From: Methanobacteriota archaeon
Lineage (GTDB): Archaea > Halobacteriota > Methanomicrobia > Methanomicrobiales > Methanospirillaceae
DNA: 64,000 bases
Assembly: GCA_029547145.1 (NCBI GenBank)
Contig: JAKPPV010000026.1
Location: 62,001-126,000, forward strand
Direction: 5' to 3'
The translations under genes were made by a program, and so were the position numbers. Every line of letters begins with the position of its first letter. Position 1 is the first letter of the stretch. This document shows positions 16,407-25,310 of the stretch, piece by piece. Under the pieces are notes generated by a model. It was not told the origin of the DNA and did not search any database. It saw only the letters and a program-made list of their open reading frames with translations.

Positions 16407-17156
16407 ATGCGTAATACGACAGCAGCGCTCGCAGTGCTCTTCTGCCTCTGCGCCGCGATCGTTGTGGTCTCGGCACTGACCACGACGCCAGCAGCGACGG
16501 ATGGTGTAAAACCGGACGAACGCGTCATCAGGACTTCAGCAGTCGGCGAGGTTGCCTCGTCACCGGACCGGGCCGAGATTCAGGTGGGTGTGGAGACCGA
16601 GAACGCCGATGTCAGGGTGGCACAGTCTGAGAATTCGGAGAGGATGACGCGGGTCATGAACGCGATCAGGGCCCTCGGGATCCCCGCCGACCACCTGACG
16701 ACGACCGGATACTCGGTCTATCCGGTCTACGACGACACGGTGACACCGGTACCCCTGGTTGGGCGGAAGGTCCGGGTGTACCGGGTCTTGAACACGCTCC
16801 TCATCCGGATCGATGACGTCGCCCGGGTCGGGGAGGTGATCGATACCGCCGTCTCGTCGGATGCGAACCAGGTGAACTCGATCGCCTTCCTCCTCTCTGA
16901 CGAGAAGACAAAGGCGCTCCGTGGGGAGGCGCTCAGGCAGGCGGTCAACCGGACGCGCACCGATGCCGTATCGGTCGCCTCCGCCCTCGGTGTCAGCATC
17001 ATCGGGCCCAGGGAGGTTCAGGTCGACTCCGGGCCGACCCCGATCGCCTACGAACGCGCGTCGCCCACCGCGGACGGCAGTGCACCCAAGACGCCGATCG
17101 AACCCGGGACCCTGAAAGTGACCGCGAACGTCCAGGTCGCCTGGGCGTACGCGTGA
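16407..17156 (+). CDS. SIMPL-domain (DUF541) exported protein
   Basis: A 249-residue protein with an N-terminal signal or anchor segment (about residues 5-25, AALAVLFCLCAAIVVVSAL) and a SIMPL domain (about 40-249), recognised by GEVASSPDRAEIQVGVETE and the TTGYSVYPVYD block. SIMPL proteins are periplasmic or extracytoplasmic with poorly known function; in bacteria some affect oxidative stress. It is monocistronic, between FTR-like and a convergent membrane-protein gene. Confidence 0.87.
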   Translation: MRNTTAALAVLFCLCAAIVVVSALTTTPAATDGVKPDERVIRTSAVGEVASSPDRAEIQVGVETENADVRVAQSENSERMTRVMNAIRALGIPADHLTTTGYSVYPVYDDTVTPVPLVGRKVRVYRVLNTLLIRIDDVARVGEVIDTAVSSDANQVNSIAFLLSDEKTKALRGEALRQAVNRTRTDAVSVASALGVSIIGPREVQVDSGPTPIAYERASPTADGSAPKTPIEPGTLKVTANVQVAWAYA

Positions 17157-17390
17157 TCGGCCTCAACCCTCCTTTTCTGCCGGTCCGCGGGATCGAACGT
17201 CTCACCACCCTGAAAGGACCGTCTTGAGGGGACCGTTCTGCCGTGTCAGGGGACGGTGCGCGATCCGGGTATCATCCTGAAGATCCGCCTTTACCCCTCC
17301 CCCTGAAACGGTGCCGCATGTTGATGGTGTGTCTCTTCGCATGGAGAGGTCTGATGGCTCCCGTTCACCTCTGGGATCGCCACTTAGTCT

Positions 17391-17412
17391 CCCCAAAAAA
17401 GGCGGGAATTTT
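17391..17412 (-). terminator. Possible terminator of the four-TM gene
   Basis: A six-T tract on the minus strand within cccgccTTTTTTgggg, just after the stop codon at 17421. No strong hairpin is seen; archaeal termination often needs only a U tract. Confidence 0.35.
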
Positions 17413-17420
17413 GCTGGAAG

Positions 17421-18377
17421 TCAGGGGAGGAAGATGAAATAGAGCGTGATCGACCTCACCCCGGGCTCCACATGAACGTGCTCGAGTGTACAGGCAAGAC
17501 CCAGCCCCTCGGCAAGCATGCAGGCGATCAGGCTGCAGATCGGGCACGGGTAGACCCGGCAGCAGACCGGAAAGTCCTGCTTGAGATCGGTGCAGATCGA
17601 GAGGAGACGGTAGTTCTGCAGTTCCACCAGGACATACCCCTCTCTCCGGGCCGGGATCACATGGTCAGCGACCTCGAGCACGTCCTCGCAGACCTCCTGA
17701 ATCGCCGTCAGGATCGCATCCTCCCTCTCCGGGAGCCTGAGTGAATACGACCTTTTCAACAGCTCGAAGAGCTGCATCCCGGAGGGGACCTGGAAGTGGC
17801 CCCGGACAGGCCTGCCTCCGATGTAGACCACCTCGGTGCGCCCCGTCCACGGTACCCTCGTCGACTCCGGAACGAAGTGGCGCACCGGTTCTCCGTCGCG
17901 CTCCGGCGGGAGGTAGTAGGTCAGGCTGTCCCGGGAGATGCCCCGGCAGTCCGGCGTCTGACCTGCGTTCAGGGCCTCCTGGAGGGTCCTGCTCGAGATA
18001 CCCCGTGAGCTGTTCAGCACGATCACCCCGGCAAAGACGCAGACGACCCCCATGAGCGACGTTGCGACGATGATCACCTGTTCGAGCGGAATGTATGCCT
18101 GCAGCCAGGGGATGCTGATCGCCGGCAGACCCACGAGGAACTGCTCAAAGAATAGGGCGACGAAGAGAGCAGCGCCCAGCATGCGAATCACCAGCAACCT
18201 TCGCGTATAGCGGGGCCGAGAGTAGATCGGGGTGATCAGGATCGCGATCGTCATCAGGCCGATCAGCCCGAGGACGAAGTAGACCTCTGTGTTCACGTAG
18301 CCCGAGATGATCATCAGCACGATCACCAGTAATAGCCACCCGAGCAGGGCGCTCACCGCGAGGTAGCGTTTCTTCAT
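17421..18377 (-). CDS. Four-TM membrane protein with cysteine-rich cytosolic domain
   Basis: A 318-residue protein that I do not recognise. Four hydrophobic segments (about residues 6-28, 32-52, 62-84, 97-122) are followed by a soluble domain of about 190 residues. Near residue 275-290 there is a cysteine cluster VCCRVYPCPICSLIAC (five Cys), then a C-terminal strand pair. The soluble part resembles ligand-binding V4R/heme-type modules in general layout, but this is a guess. A U-rich tract downstream (minus-strand TTTTTT at 17395-17400) may terminate it. Confidence 0.8.
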   Translation of the reverse strand: MKKRYLAVSALLGWLLLVIVLMIISGYVNTEVYFVLGLIGLMTIAILITPIYSRPRYTRRLLVIRMLGAALFVALFFEQFLVGLPAISIPWLQAYIPLEQVIIVATSLMGVVCVFAGVIVLNSSRGISSRTLQEALNAGQTPDCRGISRDSLTYYLPPERDGEPVRHFVPESTRVPWTGRTEVVYIGGRPVRGHFQVPSGMQLFELLKRSYSLRLPEREDAILTAIQEVCEDVLEVADHVIPARREGYVLVELQNYRLLSICTDLKQDFPVCCRVYPCPICSLIACMLAEGLGLACTLEHVHVEPGVRSITLYFIFLP

Positions 18378-18826
18378 TTCCTGTTAACTGGTTGTATATT
18401 CTCTACTATCACATTGCAGGCGGCACGAGTCGCGCCCGAATTCACGAGATGCGATTACAGTATCGACGGCTCCAAACATAAGTGCACTCCCACGTGTTCG
18501 TCTGTCGGATGCATCGGCGTCTCCTGTAATGCCGCCCTGCCTCACTGTCATCTCCGTGTCATTCTCACTCAGTTACAGTTACGGGCATGTCCCTGAAGGA
18601 CGTCTGCGAAACCTTTGCCGAGTGATGCAGACTCTATGCATGAATTGCCGGGTGAAGAAGTGCGCCGTGTCCGATTCCATGGGAGATCGTTAACTTATAT
18701 GATAACTATACTTATATATATTAAAAATTAAATCGGTCAGTTTATTGCCCATTAACTCCACTCGACACGTGTTCCAGGGTACGGTGGTCCCACTCGCTGC
18801 TGTTATCGAGGGACGAGGTGAAAGGG
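18378..18826. other. Divergent intergenic region with AT-rich promoter
   Basis: A 449-base gap with no credible gene. Bases 18690-18735 are strikingly AT-rich for this GC-rich genome (taacttatatgataactatacttatatatattaaaa region), holding several overlapping TATA candidates for the PKD gene; the best, cttatata at 18711-18718, predicts initiation near 18742 and a leader of about 85 nucleotides. Confidence 0.5.
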
Positions 18827-19795
18827 ATGAAAATATATCTACCTACCATCTGCCTGGTGGCTCTTGTTGTTCTCGCCGTTGTCCCCATGGGCGTGACGGC
18901 CAAACCGGCAGCTCACGCGGACACGCTGCTCAGGATCACCGCTCCCGGAACGGTGGAGGCGGGGGAGGCGTTCACAATCGACGGCGCGCTCACGAGCGGC
19001 GGCGACGGGGTTGTGGGAACGGTGAACGTGTACAGGGTCAGCGGTAAGGGTCGCGACAGGGTCATGACCCTCGTCGGTTCGGCCATTACCGACACCGTCG
19101 GTGCGTTCACCGTGTCGGTGAGCGAATCGACGACGGGCACGTACAGTTACATCGCCAGATTCCCCGGCGATACGACGTACGAGGACGCGCAGAGCAAGGT
19201 CGTGACGGTGACCGTCGTGGTTCCCGCCAACGTTCCTCCAACGGCCGCTTTCAACTGGGTGCAGGGGACGCTTTCCGTTCCGATGATCTATTTCGATGCG
19301 TACGCCTCGAGTGATTCGGACGGTGAGATCGCGTCGTATGCCTGGGACTTCGGTGACGGAGCATCTTTGACGGGCATGGAACGATTTCCTGTGCACAACT
19401 ACAACCATCCAGGCACGTACACCGTCACCCTCACCGTCACCGACGACGACGGGGCAACGGACTCGGTGTCCCACGAGGTGAAGGCAGTCGGGGATATGCC
19501 TGCCAACCATCCCCCGACGGCCAATTTCGCCTGGGCACAGAGGTGGGATGAGTTACCCGACGTACTGGTCATAGATTTCGATGCGACTGGTTCGTTTGAC
19601 TGGGACTACGATATCGTATCGTATGCCTGGGACTTCGGTGACGGCCAAAAAGACGTGGGTCCGTGCCTGATTATTCCTACACACGACTATGCGTTACCGG
19701 GCACGTACACCGTCATTCTTACCGTTACCGACGACGACGGGGCAACGGACACTGTCTCCTACGAGTTGACGGTGGTAGATACCATCCCTGAATAA
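18827..19795 (+). CDS. Secreted Ig-like/PKD-repeat surface protein
   Basis: A 322-residue exported protein: signal peptide (about residues 1-28), an Ig-like domain (about 32-127) and two PKD domains (about 130-222 and 230-320), each with YAWDFGDG followed by GTYTV and VTDDDGATD. Methanogen PKD proteins are surface or matrix components. No C-terminal membrane anchor is visible, so it may be released or bound non-covalently. The ATG at 18827 has GAGGTGAAAGGG upstream; a GTG at 18818 inside that site is a poorer start. The two PKD units share near-identical DNA stretches. Confidence 0.88.
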   Translation: MKIYLPTICLVALVVLAVVPMGVTAKPAAHADTLLRITAPGTVEAGEAFTIDGALTSGGDGVVGTVNVYRVSGKGRDRVMTLVGSAITDTVGAFTVSVSESTTGTYSYIARFPGDTTYEDAQSKVVTVTVVVPANVPPTAAFNWVQGTLSVPMIYFDAYASSDSDGEIASYAWDFGDGASLTGMERFPVHNYNHPGTYTVTLTVTDDDGATDSVSHEVKAVGDMPANHPPTANFAWAQRWDELPDVLVIDFDATGSFDWDYDIVSYAWDFGDGQKDVGPCLIIPTHDYALPGTYTVILTVTDDDGATDTVSYELTVVDTIPE

Positions 19796-20256
19796 CGATC
19801 CTCGGGCAACGTCCTCCCCCAACCGTGGGGGTTCGTGCCCGCGGCTCTTCATCATTTTTATGTCTCTGATAAGGGCACGTCAGCGGATGCGTCCTGCAGG
19901 GCGGATAGGCGGCACTCTGTACCATCGTCCGTTCCATCGCCGTCTTCGAAGTCTGGCCGTTCGAGGGGATTCCGGGTATCGGCGGATGGTCGCGGGTGTT
20001 CTTGGCTGACAGCAAAGGTTCCTCACCCGAAAATATCCACCGCTGGTTATTATTCATCCGAGGTGCAACTCCGTGTGCCCGCACCCAACTCCCCGGGTCG
20101 ATTGCAGGGCTCAGGATGCATCTACAGACTTCTCCATGTCCAGCATTCGACAGGCGGACAACGAAAACCCCCGTTAATCCTTCTCGGGCGTGACCATACA
20201 CCTTGCCGGGCACATGTTCGTATCCCCACAGGAACGGATGTCGTTGTATCCAGTGG
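19796..20256. other. Convergent intergenic region
   Basis: A 461-base gap between the convergent PKD and PAS-sensor genes. Apart from the hairpin near 19803-19859 I see no gene, RNA or repeat. Confidence 0.5.
19803..19859 (+). terminator. Candidate terminator of PKD gene
   Basis: A stem with cgggca pairing tgcccg and an inner ccccc pairing ggggg (about 19803-19840), followed by a short T tract (attttta near 19854-19860), just after the PKD stop codon. Confidence 0.45.
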
Positions 20257-21603
20257 TTATCCGTGCCTTCCGGACCGAAGCACCAGGACGCCGTCGAACC
20301 CCGTGATCTCTCCGGTCCCGCCCCGGGTCGGCGATAGGTTGACGATGATGAAGTCGTCTCGACCTTCGGGTCCGCTCAGGTGCATCTCGAGCCCTTCGAC
20401 CGTCCCTCCGGTGACGATCTGCCCGGTGAGTTCCTCGACGATCCCGCCATCCGATCCCGGCAGCAGGTCGATCAGCGATGTTCCGACGAGTGCCGCCGCG
20501 CGGCACCCGGTGAGCCGTTCGAAGAGCGGGGATACGTACGAAAGAACCCCGTCGAGAGAGGCGGAGAAGAGCAGATTCCGTCCCGCCTCGGTGATCTCGG
20601 TGAGACGCCGGAACGAACGGAAGAGTGCATCATCGAGACGCCGTCTCTCGGCGAGCGCGTCCTCGAGCCTGCGGAGCTCGGAGATGTCCTCGTAGATCAG
20701 GTAGAGGTTCCCGTCGGAGAGTCGCCGTAGATGAAAGACGACCTCTCTGACCTCCCCGGTTCTCGTCCTGACGTGGAGAATGCTGGGTTCGGGAATCGAA
20801 CCGTCCCTGACGACCGATCTCCAGATCCCGTCCGTATGATCGCGATAATCGGGGTCGGGGTGAGCAAGACCGAACCAGTTCTTCACCGTCCCGCATTCCT
20901 CGGCGGAATAGCCGAACGCCTCGACGAACCGGGTGTTCACATACAGAAGTCTGCCCGTGGCATCGGCGATGGCACTCGGAAACGGGGAGAACTCGACGAC
21001 CTCTCGAAACCGTCGCTCGCGTTCCTGCAGGTCGAGCTCGGCCCGCTTCCTCTCGGTGATCTCCTCGATGATGCATGTTATGCCCGCCGAACCGTCATCG
21101 AAGACCGTCGATACCAGCCTCACGAGAAAGTACCGGGCCGCTTCTGCAGGTCCCGCTTCGAGTTCGAGCATGACCTCGCCCTCGGAGCGGGCCTCGAGCA
21201 TCCGGTTTCTCACGCGCGGGTCCGAGATGATCGGCAGGTCAATCTCGTCGATCGACTGCCCGAGCAGGTCCTCCCGCTTTGAACCGAGGTACTCCAGGAA
21301 GCGGTCGTTCACCTGAACGATCCGGTACTGGTGGTTGAGGACCAGGATGAACTCCTTCGCGTAGTTCAGGATGGCGCCGAGCGGAACCCGCTGGGAGAGG
21401 AAGTAGACCTTTGCCGGCCCGAACGACCGCATCTCGATCTGGCCCGCGACTGCGAGGATGTCCAGGTACTTCGCCGTCGAGTTCCGGTTCAGGCCAAGTC
21501 CGGCAGCGATCTCGGTGACCGTCATCCCCTTCGGGTGATCTTTCAGGAGGGTGCGAACCTCCGCGAGAAGGTTGTGCGAGACGACCCCATTCTCGTGCAC
21601 CAT
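20257..21603 (-). CDS. Winged-helix + three-PAS sensor regulator
   Basis: A 448-residue soluble protein. Residues of about 8-60 form an HTH/winged helix (TVTEIAAGLGLNRNSTAKYL), then three PAS domains follow: about 75-190, 200-310 and 330-445. No histidine kinase or GGDEF output is present, so it is probably a one-component transcription regulator sensing an intracellular signal; this architecture is common in Methanomicrobiales. The start chosen is the ATG at 21603 (MVHENGVV), since upstream residues to 21681 look non-coding. It is divergent from tRNA-Val. Confidence 0.85.
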   Translation of the reverse strand: MVHENGVVSHNLLAEVRTLLKDHPKGMTVTEIAAGLGLNRNSTAKYLDILAVAGQIEMRSFGPAKVYFLSQRVPLGAILNYAKEFILVLNHQYRIVQVNDRFLEYLGSKREDLLGQSIDEIDLPIISDPRVRNRMLEARSEGEVMLELEAGPAEAARYFLVRLVSTVFDDGSAGITCIIEEITERKRAELDLQERERRFREVVEFSPFPSAIADATGRLLYVNTRFVEAFGYSAEECGTVKNWFGLAHPDPDYRDHTDGIWRSVVRDGSIPEPSILHVRTRTGEVREVVFHLRRLSDGNLYLIYEDISELRRLEDALAERRRLDDALFRSFRRLTEITEAGRNLLFSASLDGVLSYVSPLFERLTGCRAAALVGTSLIDLLPGSDGGIVEELTGQIVTGGTVEGLEMHLSGPEGRDDFIIVNLSPTRGGTGEITGFDGVLVLRSGRHG

Positions 21604-21683
21604 GATCGTACTCTTGTTGAGCTGTTGGTCTCTGTTGTAATAGTTCTGTTCCTCTGCAGGTACCCCGTTGGGGGGCGCCAACG

Positions 21684-21691
21684 TTTAATAA
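21684..21691 (+). promoter_or_regulatory. TATA box of tRNA-Val
   Basis: TTTAATAA, centred about 30 bases before the tRNA 5' end, the normal spacing for an archaeal tRNA promoter. Confidence 0.6.
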
Positions 21692-21716
21692 GGACGCCGT
21701 TGACTGATCCTGACAC

Positions 21717-21789
21717 GGGCCCGTGGTCTAGCGGTCATGACGTCGCCCTTACACGGCGAAGATCACCGGTTCGATCCCGGTCGGGCCCA
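21717..21789 (+). tRNA. tRNA-Val (anticodon TAC)
   Basis: A full cloverleaf folds by eye: acceptor GGGCCCG (21717-21723) pairs CGGGCCC (21782-21788) with discriminator A at 21789; anticodon stem TCGCC/GGCGA encloses the loop CTTACAC, anticodon TAC (valine, GUA codons); T arm ACCGG-TTCGATC-CCGGT. The CCA end is not encoded and no intron is present. Confidence 0.96.
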
Positions 21790-21852
21790 TCTCGGCGCGC
21801 TCTTTGTCACCTTCAACTGTTCTTCCCGGTGGACCTGGCAAAGGGTTTCCGG

Positions 21853-22119
21853 CTACGAGATGATGTTCATGATCGACCGGAACCCCTCTCCGCTCCGGTC
21901 AGCACACCGGACGGCGGAGACCCGTCGAAGGTCCACCTCCCTGGTCGTACGGTGCATCATGCAGTAGGCGAGGGCGGGAGATTCCCTCCAGTCTCCACCC
22001 TCCAGAAATGCCCGTGAAGAGGCACAGAACCGGCACCGGTCAAGCCCTACCCTGACCCCGGGCCGGCACTCAACGGTTCCGTTCTCCACGGTCAGTTCCC
22101 GGTATGCCTTCTCATTCAT
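21853..22119 (-). CDS. Small cysteine-containing protein coupled to YkgJ-like gene
   Basis: An 88-residue protein, not recognised. It contains CRFC in the middle, plus a CMMH and another Cys, which could bind metal with the upstream YkgJ-type protein. The ATG at 22119 lies inside the last codons of that gene (overlap of eight bases), typical of translational coupling. The frame continues further upstream to 22236, but that part is only a shadow of the neighbour. Confidence 0.65.
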   Translation of the reverse strand: MNEKAYRELTVENGTVECRPGVRVGLDRCRFCASSRAFLEGGDWRESPALAYCMMHRTTREVDLRRVSAVRCADRSGEGFRSIMNIIS

Positions 22120-22576
22120 ACCATTCACCACGATACCCTTCGCGCTCGAGGCTCCGGCTGGCCACCCTCCGCCAGTCGGGGTCGTCGATCTGTACCGGTG
22201 CGAGGGTGCTCCAGCAGGCCGCCAGTCGTTCGTCATCGGTCAGCAGGGAACCTCGCCCGACCAGGCGTCCCCGTTCCCTTCCATCGCCGTCGTAAATCCG
22301 GAGGCGGGCGCACCGGAACTCCCGGCAGACCCGGGGTCGGGAGGAGTAACAGGCGCAGGCGCTCACGCCGGGGGAACGCCAGACGAGGAAGGGGCATCCT
22401 TCGTTCCCGGGCACGGACTCCCTCCAGTCCTCCTCCACGACAGCCCGAAACCGCTCGCCATGCACGCCCTCCCGACAGTCATAGTGCCGTCCCGTCACCC
22501 GGCGTTCGATCGAGATCGTGCGCCCGATGCTGGTGCAGCAGCGCCCGCAGTCTCTGCACCGGAACAGGTTCTCCAT
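22112..22576 (-). CDS. YkgJ-family cysteine cluster protein
   Basis: A 154-residue protein of the YkgJ family (zinc- or iron-chelating cysteine cluster). The motifs are CRDCGRCC (residues 7-14), GNEGCPFL, ACACYSSRPRVCREFRC and a late ACW. The role of the family is unknown. It is upstream of, and overlaps, an 88-residue cysteine-containing gene. Promoter region lies opposite the ABC transporter start. Confidence 0.88.
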   Translation of the reverse strand: MENLFRCRDCGRCCTSIGRTISIERRVTGRHYDCREGVHGERFRAVVEEDWRESVPGNEGCPFLVWRSPGVSACACYSSRPRVCREFRCARLRIYDGDGRERGRLVGRGSLLTDDERLAACWSTLAPVQIDDPDWRRVASRSLEREGYRGEWYE

Positions 22577-22663
22577 CGATCACTGTGCGGTGGAATACCC
22601 TTTCAAGGTTCGCCACTGAGACCGGGAGAAATGGCTTAACCGGCGACTCCCTATGATCGGTTG

Positions 22664-23575
22664 ATGGCGGTTCCCGCGATCCAGGCGGAGGGACTCGTGA
22701 AGAGGTTCGGCGATCTCGTCGCGGTTGACGGTTGCTCGTTCGTTGTCCGGGAGGGCGAGGTCTTCGGTTTTCTCGGGCCGAACGGCGCGGGCAAGACCTC
22801 GACCATGCGGATGATCGCATGCGTCTCCCCGAAGAGTGGCGGGAGGCTCAGGGTCTTCGGACTCGATGTCGACCGCTACCCGCGCGAGATCAAGGCGCAG
22901 ATCGGAGTCGTCTCCCAGGAGAACAATCTCGACCCGGACCTCTCCGTCTTCGACAACCTGGTCGTCTTCGCGCGGTTCTTCGAGATCGATCGGACCGAGG
23001 CTGCCCGTCGGGCAGAGGAGCTGATCGATTTCTTCAGCCTTCGGGAGAAGCGGGACACGCCGATAGAGTACCTCTCCGGGGGAATGAAACGACGACTCAC
23101 GATCGCGCGTGCCCTGATCAACCGTCCCCGCCTCGTCATCCTCGACGAGCCGACCACGGGGCTCGATCCCCAGGCACGGTCTCTCATCTGGGAACGGCTC
23201 AGGGCTCTTCGCGACCGGGGTTCCACGGTTCTCCTCTCAACCCATTACCTGGAGGAGGCAGAACGGTTCTGCGACCGGCTCGTGATCATGGACCGGGGGA
23301 AGATCCTGGTGGAGGGACGTCCGGACGAGATCGTCAGCGCTCGTATGAACCGGTTCGTGGTTGAGACGACGGCGACTCCTGAGGTGATCGCGTTACTGGA
23401 ACGGGAAGGGATCGGGTACGAACGGTTCGGGGATCTCGTTCACATCACGGTCGACGCGGCAGAACCCCTGGTACAGCGTCTCGTCTCGGAATGCAGCCCG
23501 GCCCGCCTCCATGTCCGCTCCGCCACGCTCGAGGATGTCTTCCTGCGTCTTACCGGAAGGGGGCTAAAGGATTGA
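22664..23575 (+). CDS. ABC transporter ATP-binding protein (ABC-2 type export)
   Basis: A 303-residue ATPase of the drug/lipid export (CcmA/DrrA) class. Walker A GPNGAGKTST is near residues 40-49, the signature LSGGMKRRL near 140, and Walker B LVILDEPTTGLDP near 160. The DrrA-like C-terminal domain (about 220-303) is present. Start chosen at ATG 22664; a TTG one codon earlier is possible. Its stop overlaps the permease start as TTGA, so the two form an operon. The substrate is unknown. Confidence 0.93.
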   Translation: MAVPAIQAEGLVKRFGDLVAVDGCSFVVREGEVFGFLGPNGAGKTSTMRMIACVSPKSGGRLRVFGLDVDRYPREIKAQIGVVSQENNLDPDLSVFDNLVVFARFFEIDRTEAARRAEELIDFFSLREKRDTPIEYLSGGMKRRLTIARALINRPRLVILDEPTTGLDPQARSLIWERLRALRDRGSTVLLSTHYLEEAERFCDRLVIMDRGKILVEGRPDEIVSARMNRFVVETTATPEVIALLEREGIGYERFGDLVHITVDAAEPLVQRLVSECSPARLHVRSATLEDVFLRLTGRGLKD

Positions 23576-24345
23576 CGGACGGGTGGGTATCGTGGCGGGT
23601 CCGGCACGTCTGGGAACGTAACTTTCATGTCTTCGTCAGGACCTGGAAGGTCAGTTTTCTTCCTCCGCTCTTCGATTCGCTCTTCTTTCTCGTGGCGCTC
23701 GGGTATGGTCTCGGCCAATTCGTCCCGGCGATCGACGGCGTCGAATACGCCCGCTTTGTCGCCCCTGCGGTTGTTGCGATCGGGATCATGAACGCCAGTT
23801 ATTACGAGACCACCTATGGGTCATTCGTCAGGATGTACTACCAGAAGACCTTCGACGCGCTCATCGCCACGCCGGTAACGATCGAGGAGGTGATCGTCGG
23901 GGAGATCCTCTGGGGTGCGACGAAGTCCGTCATCTATACCGCCCTGATCCTTCCTCTGCTCGCGGTCTTGGGTGTGATCAGCCTGCCCGGCTCGCTCCTC
24001 CTCCTCGTGCTCGCCCTGCCGGGCGGTCTACTGTTCGGCGGGATTGGACTCTGTTTCACAGCCCGGACTCCCTCCATTGACACCCTCAGCTATCCCCAGT
24101 TCCTGTTTATCACACCGATGATGGTGATCTCGGGGACGTTCTTCCCGATCGAGAGTCTGCCCGTGCAGATCCAATGGGTGGCCTTCGCCCTCATGCCACT
24201 TGCCCACCTCGTCTCTCTCTCGAGAGCACTCACCCTGGCCGTTCCTGCCCCGATGGGGCTCGTAAACCTTCTCTGGCTCACGGTCGTGACGGCAGGCGTG
24301 ATGGTGGTCGCCGTCCGGCAGATGCGCCGCAGGCTCGTCGTCTAG
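23572..24345 (+). CDS. ABC-2 type transporter permease
   Basis: A 257-residue membrane protein with about six transmembrane segments of the ABC-2 family, partner of the preceding ATPase. The start is TTG at 23572, overlapping the ATPase stop (TTGA); frame upstream of it is just the ATPase shadow. The end overlaps by four bases the stop of the convergent NosD-like gene (shared CTAG). Substrate not evident. Confidence 0.9.
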   Translation: MTDGWVSWRVRHVWERNFHVFVRTWKVSFLPPLFDSLFFLVALGYGLGQFVPAIDGVEYARFVAPAVVAIGIMNASYYETTYGSFVRMYYQKTFDALIATPVTIEEVIVGEILWGATKSVIYTALILPLLAVLGVISLPGSLLLLVLALPGGLLFGGIGLCFTARTPSIDTLSYPQFLFITPMMVISGTFFPIESLPVQIQWVAFALMPLAHLVSLSRALTLAVPAPMGLVNLLWLTVVTAGVMVVAVRQMRRRLVV

Positions 24346-25310
24346 CGCCAACGAACGGCGAGCGTAACCGCGACGATCGCAAGAATGGCGACAATGGCTG
24401 CCGGACCGCTGGCTGATGTCGGGGTCGGGCGGCTCGTCCCCTCCCCCTTCAGGGGCAGACTGTCCATATTGCCCTCGTAAATCACGAAGGGACTGTCGCA
24501 GAATCCGTCACCGTTCGCATCGGGGGTCAGGTCGGAGAAACCACCACCCCCGGGTTCCCCCCAGTAGTTGCCGCCCTTCTCCGGTCCTCCGGCGATATTC
24601 GGACCGGCCGAGCGGGGGAATGACCAGGTATTCCGGTCGAGTTCCTCGACGTGGGTGTTATTGGTGTTGAAGAAGAGGTTATCGGCGATCAGGTTCTCCT
24701 TGGTCAGGTAGCAGTCGATCCCGAAGGCACCGTTTTCCCGGACCGTGTTTCCGGTGAGGTGGTTCCTGTCGGAGGCGATCAGCATCAGGCCGTTCTGGCG
24801 GTTCCTGACGACCGTGTTTTGCTCCACGACATTGTCATGGCTGACATCCGAGAGGACGATCCCTGATCCTTCGTTCTGTTCCACCCGACAACTGCGGATC
24901 GTCGAGTTGGAGACGGCGAAGAGGTAGAGCCCGTGTTCCCGGTTTCCGACTGAGGTCACGTTCTCCAGGACCAGGTGCGAGGCGCCGAGTGCGTGAACCC
25001 CGTATGTCCAGTCCTTCACGGTGAGGTTCCGCACAACGACGTCTGCGGGTCCTGTGCCCCGTTCGGTTCGGATGAGGATCCCCGGGATGTCACGGGCGCT
25101 GGTTCCGGCAAGCACATGCCCTCCCCCCTCGAGCACGACGTTCGAGGCAATGATCTCGATGGCTGCATCCCGGTCAGCACCCACAACATCGGAGGTGAGC
25201 TGGTAGGTACCCGGAGCGGTGATGACGGTGGGTCCATCGATCATGGTCGCTGCGGCGAACGGGATCAGGGTGAAAAGAACGAGAACCAGAGAGAGGAGCG
25301 TGCGGATCAT
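24342..25310 (-). CDS. NosD-like right-handed beta-helix surface protein
   Basis: A 322-residue exported protein with signal peptide (about residues 1-21), parallel beta-helix (PbH1 repeats with N-x-I/V-x-x-N periods, about 40-230), a GGNYWG signature and a Ca-binding-like DANGDGFCDSP loop, then a Pro/Thr-rich linker and a C-terminal transmembrane anchor (about 299-318). This resembles NosD/periplasmic copper-binding family surface proteins common in methanogens. It overlaps the ATP-NAD-kinase-like gene by ATGA, so it is co-translated with it. Confidence 0.88.
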   Translation of the reverse strand: MIRTLLSLVLVLFTLIPFAAATMIDGPTVITAPGTYQLTSDVVGADRDAAIEIIASNVVLEGGGHVLAGTSARDIPGILIRTERGTGPADVVVRNLTVKDWTYGVHALGASHLVLENVTSVGNREHGLYLFAVSNSTIRSCRVEQNEGSGIVLSDVSHDNVVEQNTVVRNRQNGLMLIASDRNHLTGNTVRENGAFGIDCYLTKENLIADNLFFNTNNTHVEELDRNTWSFPRSAGPNIAGGPEKGGNYWGEPGGGGFSDLTPDANGDGFCDSPFVIYEGNMDSLPLKGEGTSRPTPTSASGPAAIVAILAIVAVTLAVRWR

